Assembly (NCBI RefSeq): GCF_036669915.1
Contig: NC_089323.1
Coordinates: 20,723,208 to 20,787,207, forward strand
From: Pocillopora verrucosa
Lineage: Eukaryota > Cnidaria > Anthozoa > Scleractinia > Pocilloporidae
Direction: 5' to 3'
Length of the DNA: 64,000 bases
Shown here in pieces: positions 1-11,400 of this stretch (its first letter is position 1; each line of letters opens with the position of its first letter). Position numbers and translations under genes: made by a program. The notes under the pieces were generated by a model that saw only the letters and a list, made by a program, of their open reading frames with translations, was not told where the DNA came from and searched no databases.

Positions 1-2115
1 GCTGTCTTCGAATTCTGTATTAATTTACTTGTAAAGTCATTTACGTCTCTCTCGTGTCATAGGATACAATTGGCCTCAGTGTGGTTTGTGTTCTTATTTC
101 CTCTTTATGCCGGGGGAGCTCTAAATCATGTCGAAAACAGACATAATCGTATGCAGGACAGAATCTGCAGCTGTTTCATTTATCACAGATGAACTTTCTC
201 AAATCAACAGAGCGCGTATAACTACTGTTAATCCGGGCGGCCATTGTCCTGAGTAGAATCCACGTTAATTAAATCGTAGAACCTTCATGCTACGTGCATA
301 CGCGTCATTTCGTATCACATGAAAAGTCATAAGATTACAGTAATAATACCAGCAGTACCAAGCAGAAGTGAACACAGACGTACCTTGTAAACAGTACGAC
401 CTTTCAAAACAATGCAGGGAACAAGGGCAACCCGCTTATTCTGTTGGCAGGTATGTTAATCGCACTCAAATCAGAAACACAATCAACACGAATATATTAC
501 GTGAACTCTATCAGGTGTAACAAACCTTGTTCTATCGCGTGGTTTAGGTGTTTACAAACAGCATTTACAGGATGTTTTAAACCTTCCAATTATACAAAAG
601 ATCTTAATGAAATGTCCAACCGAGCCTTTAACCCTTTTTTTATTTAGCAGCAGCGAAAATGTTACTTGATTTTGTAGAAATATAAATATGCCTCACATAT
701 ATCTGGCACTTAAAACGAAGGAATTATGACTGTGAATCGACTACCCTGCTTTCCCTTGGCACGAAGAGTTTTCAAACCTCTTCTTATTTGCACTATCCTC
801 ACAGAGAAATATTCTGTTCAAGCATTTTGTGCATGCTGACGTGTAAGAAGCCTTGACGATTTGAACGGTTCGTGACTCCAAGTTACACCGTGCGTGCACA
901 AAGAGCTATTAGAAAGTAATTAATTGGGAATTGTTGAACACAGGACAATGTACGAAAATAATTAAGTTTACGGCTATGTCATTATCTTTCTTGCGGAAAC
1001 CCGTTTCCAAATGTGTACGGAGGAATCGAAGGTAAAAGGGTGAAGTAAGGCAATCAGTTCCTTTTACGCTTACTCTGCTTAATTTTGTGCGAGTTTGTGA
1101 GTCTCTATCGCCACTTTGTTTTTCTTGCAATCTTCCTTACATATTTATCAGACTAATTAGATTGACAGACTGTTATTACATGCTATTTTTTCGGTTGGAA
1201 GATAACATAACCCGGAAACTGATCTTCTGACTGCCAAAACCCTCCGTCGTGACGTAATAAATAGAGAAAGAGCAAGAAATCAGTCTTTGATTAACCAATA
1301 GAACGTAACGGCGAATAACCGCTGAAATATACGTAAACCATATGTATTGTTGTCGATATAGTAACCTTTATGAGATGATGTCAGCTTGATGAAATCTGAA
1401 TAATGTACCTTACTATGAGCCCAGTAATGGGCTCCTGACCTTACACATTATTAACCGGCTGGATGTTTTGATAGGAGTGCTCTCCGTGAAGACGTGGGCA
1501 AAAGACGCAGTGACGCAATAGCACATGCTTCTACATGTAAGAACTGTTAAATCCTTTTTTGTCGGTAATGAATTTGTAACAAAATTAGAAACAGTCATTA
1601 AAGGCAACCAGCACATAATTATGCACAAAATTGAAATATCGCCTGTAGTCATTGTTATGCGTGATGAAAAATCACCACCATAAAAGACACATTGTTATAA
1701 TTTTGTTAAGGTAGATAAACGATTTGTACCGATTAATAAAACTGAGATAACAGAGCATTTTTTTAACATTGTACTCGAGAAACAAAGCAAACAAAATTAA
1801 ATAAAGAGGCTAACTTGAGGTATCTCAAGAAACGTAACCCGACAAGGGCTACGTTTCCTGAAAGCCTGAACTTCTATAATCAACAGAACTTCTTTCTTCC
1901 TGAAAGCCTGAACTTCTATAATCAACATGAGGAGTCATAATCCCCTGTCCAATCCAGGGCAGGGCAATGAATGTAAGCTCTTTTTTTTTTAATTTTAAGA
2001 CAATATAGCAAGATCAGGAAATGGGAGCGACAAAATATTGTTCGGAGAAAAACAAAAAACAAAAAAAACCCAATGACTGAACACTTTAATGATCGCGTAA
2101 TCGTGTTTATTGTAG
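1..2115. other. 5' flank or intron, no gene recognised
   Basis: No convincing exon was found. The SRCR exon downstream begins in phase 1, so at least one upstream coding exon (signal peptide) must lie here or left of the window. I tested short ATG-to-GT candidates and none gave a hydrophobic leader ending in phase 1. A 31-bp direct repeat is present at 1855-1885 and 1897-1927. A TGACGT motif near 1251 is followed by an AT-rich ATAAATA stretch; this could be a promoter, but that is speculative. Confidence 0.4.
1855..1927. repeat. Short direct repeat
   Basis: A 31-bp sequence beginning TTCCTGAAAGCCTGAAC occurs twice, at 1855-1885 and 1897-1927, with an 11-bp spacer. It looks like a local slippage duplication. 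Confidence 0.8.
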
Positions 2116-5100
2116 TGCGTTTGGTCCAAGGACGGACTGCAAGAGATGGCCGAGTTGAAGTACGTCGTTCCGGCGCCTGGGGTTCAGTGTGTGGCGAACT
2201 GTGGGACTTGGTGGATGCTAATGTTCTTTGCCGACTGTTGGGCTACAATGAAGCCTTAGCATATTACCAAAATATCACTTTCAAGCAGAGCAATAATACA
2301 TTGTGGCTAACTGACGTACAATGCGTTGGAAATGAGAGTTCTCTTTTTCATTGTGTTAACTCTGGCTGGGGAAAACGCACTTGCAATGAAGGTCTTGCTG
2401 CTGGAGCAACGTGTTCTGATAGAAGCTGGGGTGAGTTTTGTTGCTGCTGTTGGTAAGTTGTCAGTATTTTTAGGTCAAATAATTATTTTATGTGATAAGA
2501 GAGGTCTCCATTTTCTTGACCACGTCACGCTTTTTCTGATTGGCTGAGCGTCGAGTATTTAGAACTACTTGATTGCAGCTCATCTTAAAGTGTTCGACAA
2601 GTTTGACCCAATACCTGAGAGTATTGATGCTGTAATATACAATTCTAATCAGCATCTTGATTTTTTTTCCTTTTTGTCATAAATCAAGGAATGTGGAAAA
2701 CAATTTGCGCAGTTATCATAATTGATTACAGTGAAGTGTCGAAAGGTGCCGAAAATGTAACCTACACAAACAGACTCTCGTCTGTTCTCATGTATTCTTG
2801 TCACTAAACTACAACAGCGAATTTGTATCTTGCAGGCATCTCGTTGGCAATACCACAGTATGTTTCAAGCACACTGGACTCTCTTACAATAAAGTGCAGC
2901 ATACCTGACGTGACAGATATAACGTACACAATACAAATATGGTCGAACACAACTGACAAATGGTATGATACTAAATGCCGCCGACGAAGCAATGTAGTTG
3001 GATCGTGCGTTGTCAAGGTACCCAAGGCCATAATAACTCTTACTGGTCTGAGCCCCGGGCACATATACTACCTACGACTTGTTTCTCCTTATCTGGTGTA
3101 TAGTCAGGTATCGGAGTCAATGGCTACGAAGGAATTAGGTAAGGTTTCGTTTGACTTTCAGTTGAGAAAGTGAGGGAAAAAACCCTCCAAGTAGTCCTAT
3201 TCCATTCAATACAACCTCAACTCTTCGTAATTTGGTACTCACACATATCGAAAAATACTCAACATCAGTAACTAATGGTCAAATATCGCAATCTTCCGCC
3301 TCCCAAATCGAATCAGATTTGATCACAGGTGGACACTTTATGTCATCATTATTTGCACTTCGAGTATGTGTATCATGGATTTAATTTTTCCCTTCTTGAG
3401 GTGATCCGAGTGTACCACGATTTGTCTCAAGCTCCGATAGATCTATCACATTAGTTTGGAAGCCAACTCCCACTGAGTTCACAAACTACTCAGTGGAAGC
3501 AAAATGCTGTGGAGAAACTACATGGAAAGCGGTGGAATGTGTGGAAAAATTAACTGATACAGGATGTACTGTTAGTAATAACACAGCAACTGTTATTGCT
3601 CTCAAGAAAGATCAGGATTATCGTTTCAGGGTGTTGGCGCTTTACAAGAGTTGGAAAAGCACACCGAGTGCATCAAGTGAAGCAATGAGGATAAAATCAA
3701 ACGGTAATATACTTTTCTTATTATATCAAGAGGGCTAACACTCGACAACAACTTAATTGTAACCTAAACATATCCTCGTGAACTCGCTGATTGAACAACT
3801 ATATTAAACCAATGTTTATAAGAGGTTGATTCCCCATACCTCGTGCGGGAAATTGGATTATTTAAAAGCCTGAAACAGCTTGTCTCATCACTGAATTGGT
3901 GTGTTCTTGACCAGTGATGTTTCATCCTAAAGCAGTTAACAACTGATGAAGCTAATAAAAAATATAAATGGTTAGAGACGTCGTAAACTCTGCTGTCATG
4001 CACCACCGTAGTTAGAACAGAAAGGCAGGAACGTACTCTGAGGTCGACACCGAATGCATACGACGTGGGAGGGTGTGGTCCCCTGCCGAGTTTTAGAGTG
4101 AGTAACACTATTCAAATTTAGACACATAATTTTTATTGCAAAAGATACTTAAAATTCCTATCATTTACTTTTTTTTTATGATAACAAAGAATACAAAAAT
4201 ACTCCTGCCCTTATCTTACAAGGCCCTGAATTGACATTCTCAATGAAACAAGCAAGCCGGCGAACAGTGTATTTGTATGAAAGTGTCACATCCCAACGAA
4301 CAATAAAATTTTCTCAATTAATTTCCGTTTTAGTGCTTCTTCTTTTACATTATTTAGCCTCAACGTAATTGTTTTACGTTTTGTTGCCTAGATGATCCGT
4401 ACAGAATTTGGATTGGTTCCATGAAACAAGAATGTGTAGCTTCGAAAATAGGTGATAAAATAACTTTGTTTTGTCACGCTTCCGTTGACGAACCGACCAA
4501 TTACAAATGGACAAAGGGGCAATCTATTCTTAATAGCAGTGGAAATGGAGTTTTAAATGTGACGGTTTCTTCACTTGCTGACTTTGGAATATATACGTGT
4601 CAAGTAACCACATCAGACGATGTAAAGCAGTACAATATCACTATCTGTCAGATACGGGTACTGAAAGAGGCAGCTACTAAAGGTAACTGAACCTAGTCTC
4701 CCAAAATATACTGAGGTTCACATCAATAAGAGTAGAAACTCAGATGTAACGAAGTACGGAGAAGTAATACCATGACCTTATCGCTTGGCAAAGACTAACA
4801 TTGTCGCCATCAACAATTGATGGCCTGACCTACTATTGATAGTACACTTTCCGTTGGGGTTAAAAATCATAGCCCTGATGAAGAAACACATGACAATTTG
4901 TTTCCTTCTAAATAAAGATGAAACCCTGAGGAACAAGGAAATTTGACTTTCCTCAAACTGAAAGCTTGTCGTGATTAGTTGGTTTCATGGTCCCTAATGT
5001 AGAAAACTTCAAAGTTTTCGTTTCTTCCTATAGAGAAGTGTAAAAACTTCCCACTGACCTCCTCAACGATTGTGATAATGCCTTTATCATTGCACTTTTT

Positions 5101-5515
5101 CTTTTGGTTAAAACTCCCCTCACGACAAGAGGTGTGGGCGTTTTCAGCTATTCTTTAAGTTTCCAAATTAAGACAAGATTAGATCGACCAAACATTCTCT
5201 CAGGAAGAGACTTCTTAACTTCACGCCTAGTTAAACTAATCTCAATACCTTGCGCTCAAGTTTTTCTTTAACACCATCGTTTTTTTTTCCCTTGCAGATA
5301 CTAAAAACGGAACAGTTATAGCTATAATCACCACTTGTTTTATCTGCTTCGGAATATTTATAATTGTTCTAATACTCTTAAAAATGGCGCAGATATATCG
5401 ACGAAGGAAAAAACAGTTGAAGGAAACAAACCGCGAGGAGATGGCCATGCTGAATTACAGACAAAAATCAGTCAGAAATAACAACGAAGCTGACGAGCTC
5501 GACTTTAATAGCTGA
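2116..5515 (+). CDS. SRCR-FN3-FN3-Ig transmembrane receptor-like protein (5' end missing)
   Basis: I join five exons: 2116-2430, 2836-3138, 3401-3703, 4392-4682 and 5298-5515. All four introns are phase 1 with GT/AG ends. Exon 1 is an SRCR domain (starts RLVQGR; GRVEV, GSVCGELWD, CRLLGY, LTDVQC, GNESSLFHC, cysteine-rich end). Exons 2 and 3 each encode one fibronectin type III-like domain (YYLRLVSP and YRFRVLALY strands near their ends). Exon 4 is an Ig domain with the C...W...YTC pattern (ITLFCHA, YKWTKG, GIYTCQV). Exon 5 encodes a transmembrane helix (about 25 hydrophobic residues ending VLILL), a basic stop-transfer stretch (YRRRKKQ) and a tail of about 40 residues ending DFNS. About 476 residues are visible; the signal peptide exon was not found. 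The layout suggests a cell-surface adhesion or recognition receptor. The ligand is unknown, and no clear ITAM or ITIM is seen in the tail. Confidence 0.82.
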
Positions 5516-6833
5516 GCTCCTACAAGTTACTAATGTAAATACGTTAACCACAGTTGATGGAATGACCGCCGTTTCTGCAAATTTTCGCGCTGCTGAAAAA
5601 ATCGTACATTTTACACTCTATAGATATTATCTCGTCTGCACTTTGAGGTTATTGAAGGAGCCAATGATACTAAAGCTTGTGCTAAGTGCAAACGAGCGAA
5701 AAGGCGGGCGCGCTAAAAAATGGCGGGTATCAGACAAAGTAAAAACTGCATCCCGCATGCGCTGTTTGTCGCTTGTCCTCTCTTTCGTTCGGCCGCTAAC
5801 AGGTTGGCGGAACTCAGAAAATTTTGTCGGCAGCCAGTTTTCTTCCTTCAACTGGCTAGCGAAAATGGTTTTGGTAAAATTAAGTACTGTGTACGTCCAT
5901 GTTTAACCTCGTTTCATGAATAGAACTGGTATTTCTTTTGTTCTCTGTCAGATACGTTATTCACCACAGTGTTCTTGAACACACATAGGCTTAAAAGTTA
6001 TCAGTAGCGTACATGTGGTTCTTTTGCCCCATATGATCAGATCAAACCAGCCCTAAATTTTACCTCTTAGAACAGAGAATGCGCTTTAGTATAATGCTTT
6101 ATACCATTGAGAAACAAAGATAGCAACTAACTGATGACTACATTGATTTTTACCTCGGAGAGGCAACGCTCCACCAACGAGAGATTAAAAATTGTCTTTA
6201 AATAGCTTTGATGGCGTTTTCTAAGTACAGTTTCATAAGTTATCGGTGTCCTTGCGGTTTATTTTATTTATTCATTTATTTATTTATGTCTCTTTGTTTG
6301 TGGTCCGTGACATGGATTACATTTTTCGTCCCAGAAATTAAGGAAATAATTGGGTTTTGATAAAGTCTGTATTTATGTTTCTTATCCCCCTTCTGCTTTC
6401 GCAATAGCATCATCAAACCCTTCAAGAGTACGTGCATGTGTTCATATATACATGTAAGTCGTGTCAAAGATGACATTTCCACAGTTTCAAAGAAGCAAAA
6501 AGAATGAAATCTAGGTGTGAGCTATATGTGGTCGTTTGTGCGTGAAGAAATATTTTAAGTGCCTAGCATAGCGTGACAGACAGATTCGACCAAGTCACTA
6601 TTTTCCTGATCCCAGCAAATGCTTTTGAGTTTAATTTTTTTTAGAGAATATGAATACTCTACTAGAGTGCGACGGGTACTGAAAGGTTGTCTATTGGCTT
6701 GCTAGTAATGACGTATGTCAAGGGGATGACGTGACTGGCTTCCATAAATAAAATGTTAATGATTACTAAGCCTCTCTTCGATTTAATGAGAAAATCCATT
6801 TGCACTCAGACTTTGCTTAGCTACTACTGCAGA
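5516..6833. other. Intergenic region between the SRCR/Ig gene and the CUB gene
   Basis: It contains the 3' UTR of the upstream gene and then sequence without a supportable exon. Near 6711-6770 two TGACGT motifs (CRE-like) lie ahead of an AT-rich ATAAATAAAA stretch, just upstream of a possible first exon at 6834. A promoter there is plausible but not proven. Confidence 0.4.
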
Positions 6834-6870
6834 ATGATGTCGAAATGGGTAGCAATGATGGTTTATACAG
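6834..6870 (+). CDS. Possible alternative first coding exon of the CUB gene
   Basis: It begins ATGATG, encodes 12 codons (MMSKWVAMMVYT plus one base) and ends at a good donor (CAG/gtgagt) in phase 1. That phase is compatible with the small exon at 8715. The hydrophobicity is modest. The exon at 8439 has the same phase and a better signal-peptide profile, so this is either an alternative start or chance. Confidence 0.3.
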
Positions 6871-8438
6871 GTGAGTTTAGAAGGTAGTATGTTGACGATA
6901 GTAACGAAGGAATTTTTACTGGTGAAGCTTATGTAAATATGACTTCTTAGAGACGTAAGACACTGAATAATGATTGCAAACGGTTAGACTTGTATTCAAA
7001 CAAAAGTTAGCAAAGCATCACGCGATGGCTTCTCGAATTCACGTCCTCCACATCGGAGGACAGGAATAAGAATAAGGGAACTTCATGACCGAGTTGTTGT
7101 TATTGCTTAAAATTGTAAGAGGATTCAAGTACACATGCTATAACTTCATCATAATATTATTCATGACATATCAACCTAAATCATGAGCCTAGGAGGTTCG
7201 AAATCATCTGTCGGTCGATTGTCTATTTTTGGCCTTTGGTCAGCTTAAACCATGCAGTTGCAACCATTCACGATTTAGAAGGCCTAAGATAACACGGCTA
7301 TGGTTTAAAAATTAGTTCATGCATTTGGTAAACACAGATGAACTTGTTATGTTTAGTCGGGTGCCATTCCCTATGAATTCATGCTTGACTGAGTATTTTA
7401 TGACGTAAATTCAATAATTCAAAAGCATCAGCAGTTTGACATCTGCAGGAAACAGAAGTAGATTTGAAATAAAATATTGAAACATTATGCATTGCTGCTC
7501 CAAGTAGATCAACGAAGTTAGATTTATTTGATTGCTAGTCGCCAACTGTTCGACGAAAATTCCTGCTTGTCAACTGAAAAACTTCCTAGGAAAGACCATG
7601 TTGTTTGACTGGGGAATTCTGTTGCATTACTGTTATGCTGGTTGGCCTTTTTTTCATAAACGTAGTACAAACATAATTTTTTGATAAAAAGATATGGGCA
7701 TTGCTAGATTCAAAGAAAACTGGTAAAAAACAAATTATAGAGGCATCGGTCATTCCAGCTGTCGAGTAGAAGTACTTCATTAAGCCGTCTTCTTTGTAAT
7801 TATTTTATCATGTGGTCATTCGAAAAGTAAATGGATAATCTTTTAGATTCGAGAGAACGTTTTATTTCTAAATCGCTTTCATATTCTTCTCCTCTCACGA
7901 AGTTTTGAAACATTTATGTAAAATTGTACAGTGATGCTCACTTATTTTCCTCGTGAAGCTTCCCCACAGAAACAAAAAGGCGCTGTACTGTTTCATTTTC
8001 TGCTATTTTTTATTTAATTCTTGAAAAATCTACGTTATTAACTGCATTTGAAAGTTAAGTTTTATTTAGATATAGAAGAAAATGTATTGTGTCCTAGCCA
8101 CAGATTAATATCCGTTCCTTTTTCTGTTATTGCAAAAAAGCGCAATAAGGTACCAGATTGTATGAACAGTCCATGAACTATTGTAGTGATGGCTTTACGT
8201 TTACCACCAAACAAAGGAAAAATGAAGACATGTCGGTTGACAGATGAAAGGTGTCTCCTATCTCTCAGACGTATACTTATTACAATATGCTAATCATAGT
8301 TTCTGACATGTGAAAGTCCTATTCTTGATATAGTGAAAACTTATCAAAATATATTGCATTGCCGCAAAAATCATCTGATTTCCCACCTCCACTTTTAAAC
8401 ATTACTATCCTCTAATAGACCGCCAGACCCATACATAT

Positions 8439-11400
8439 ATGATGAAATTTATTTATGACACATTAGCACTGGTCATGTACCTGTTGGGTAAGTCCTCAAG
8501 TTATCATCCTTCTCAGTTTACATTTAATTTGTGTCTTAGGTTCTATTTCACCCAATCACCTTTTTGTTTTTTGCTGGCTGCTCATTTACTCGTAAACTAT
8601 CAATTTGCCCAAAGTCAAGCTTCCCTCACTTAAGTATAGAAAGTCGACCTAACTGAAGCCCTATTCGCTGATCGGGTACTCTTGTTTGTTTGTTTTTTTA
8701 ATCATAAATTGCAGTTCTTATCCAATGGAAACGGACCTATGGTGGCGTTTTAGGTGAGCTAAAGTTTGACTTCAGAATTCGCAAAGCTAAATCGAAACGT
8801 ACACATCCTCAAGTCGTAACTGAGTGATGTGCTCGAGCAGCTGTTCAAAGTAAGAGAAAGCAAAAATATATCTCTATACCTCCATGGAGACCAGACAAAT
8901 AGAAGAAGAAACCTTGGATATTTTCCAAGAGTGAATTCTCTTTAGTTTGAGGATGAGAGCAAAAGCTGCGTTAAAAGCTCCTCGTTTTAATTTAATTTAA
9001 TTTAATAAATACTTATTCGGCGCAAATATCTATATGAATATATTCAGATGCGCCTTACAAGTTACATCTTCCACCCATCCCACCCCAGGGGAGGACATCC
9101 ACCTCACAGTAATCTCGTGCGTGGGAAATTAACGTCTCCTACCCCAACCCTGCAGGAGACGGGGCCTACTGTTTTACGTCCTATGGATTACGGTTTTACG
9201 TCCTATCCGAGAAGACGTTTTATGTGTTTGTGTCTCAAAAAGACATTTCGTTATCGCAAAGTCATAGCCTGGTTTGCTGCAGAATTAATGTCGCGACCGG
9301 AAGAGGAAAAGATTGTCAATAGTGAGACAATATTTGTATTTTACTGAACTCTTACGTTGATAAATTTAAAAGCCTCCTTTGATGCTCGGTCAAGTCTTCA
9401 TAGTCTCATGAAAAAGGTTTTTGTTCTTTTTTTATTTGTTTTACGATATATTTTCAATCATTATTCAGACACCTTTACTGAAATTTTGCTTTATTTTGTA
9501 TCTGTATGACAATTGGCAAAGATTGCACTCCTACCATGTCTAATAGATCAGTGTGGTTGTCAAGCACAAACTCATCGGTGAACATTTCAAGTCCTACAGC
9601 ATCTTTTTTAACCTCGTCGGTTTATTGTTCGTGGAAAGCGTTCGTTCCCTTAGGATACCAGATTAAAGTTCACTTCAGTTCCTTCAACATAACAAACAGT
9701 TCGAACTGTTTTAAGGCGTCTGTAGAAATAGCCGAAGTGCGAGACGATGTTCACAAAGTCCTAGGTCGATATTGCGGAAAAATACCTAATGACGTCTTCT
9801 CTACGTACAACTTGAACACTCTCACGGTAACATACACTGCATCAATTGAGCCTGGGCAGACACATCAAGGATTTTATGCCTCATTAATGCTGGTGTCACC
9901 AGGTAAGAAAAATAATAAGAAACCACTAAGGGAGGTGATTTTGTTTGCAAACATTTCATATAATTCTGATGCAGCCTGCGCATAATCAGTTGAGTTTTTT
10001 TACATATATCTCTGACTAGCACGATGGATAAGAATTTTAAACCTTTCCCGTGGCATGATGTAGCCACTAAGGAGTTCTTCTATGAGTCACATTTCTTCTT
10101 CAGTATGTTTTTGTTGTTAGTCAACACACAGCCAATTAAAGCACACAATGTGTTTGTTGGTTCTTAGAGTCACTTAATTTTTCCACCAACAACGAGACGA
10201 CGCCCAATTGTTAATTTGAACTTGGCTGTAACAATTTGCTCTTTTTTGGTACAGACTTAGGATAAGGAACTGAATTGGAAATTGCAACCCTAAACAATGT
10301 TGATCTTAATCTATACCAATTTTTTGTGAGAGAGAGGCGGATTAGATTGAAATTTATTTTTTAGACGCTTAACTGTATTTCCTGTTTATCTCTTCAACTT
10401 ACGATGTAAGCGGATTGTAGCCAAGAACATGACCCCGATGCAAACAATAACATAATGAGGAGCGGCACAAATGGCACCATTCAAAGCCCTCTTAATACAT
10501 TGTCTCACAACATCGATACGAAATGCCGCTGGACTATAACAGTACCCAGCGGTCACCGTATCAAGCTTAACTTCAGCGTGTTCCACCTGGGGGAAATCGC
10601 AGGGCAGGATACTTGCGATGGAGTTGATTACGTGGATGTGCGAGATAGCTACAATGATAATGACCCACCCTATGGAAAGTTCTGTGGAAGTAATAAACCT
10701 TCTACAATATATTCAGTCGGACCAAGGATCGTCGTAACGTTCATATCAGACGGGAAGAAACCTTTACGGAGGTTCTCCGCTAAGTTTGAAGCAATTTCCG
10801 GAGGTAGGTTGAACTTAGACATATCTTTAGGCATAGCTTTCTATCTCACACACTGACATAACGAAGGGGGCTAGAATTTGAAGTTGATCTGTGCCTAATG
10901 ACACGGCATCTGCCTGCCTTACAGCAAAATCGTCACAAAAGTCCCCACTTAGGTAATTTCTGACGTTGGAGTGACATGGGAACGAATTAGACAAGAATTA
11001 ATATTCTGATGGCACGTAGAAGAAGTTCGCCTAGCATTATGGAAGTTTCGGATTATTTAAGTGTTTCGCTGGAAAATTAAGCCATTCTAGGTCTGTCAGT
11101 CTTTGGTTTGACCACTTTCTTTTTGTATTTGTTATAATTTTGGTATTCCAACTCCTTGTAAAATGTCTTTACAATCACTGATTTTTCTTTATGATTAGTG
11201 GTGCAACCAGGTTAGTTTACCCTTTCCTAGTGGTATCGCGCTTCTGCTTTAGATCAGGACTACGTTTCCACGCATTTTTTTGCCACATCTGGCAAAAAAA
11301 AGCGTGGAAACGTGATTTTTTAGTGGTTTTTAGGATAAGCGTAGCACAGCTTTTTTTTTTTTATAGAACCCCTCGTTTCTGGGTGCACATGTTAAGATTA

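Noticed and set aside
9048-9347. A 99-codon open frame rich in proline and histidine
   Set aside because: It spans direct repeats (GGTTTTACGTCCTAT occurs twice) and has no homology I recognise. Likely repeat DNA upstream of CUB1.
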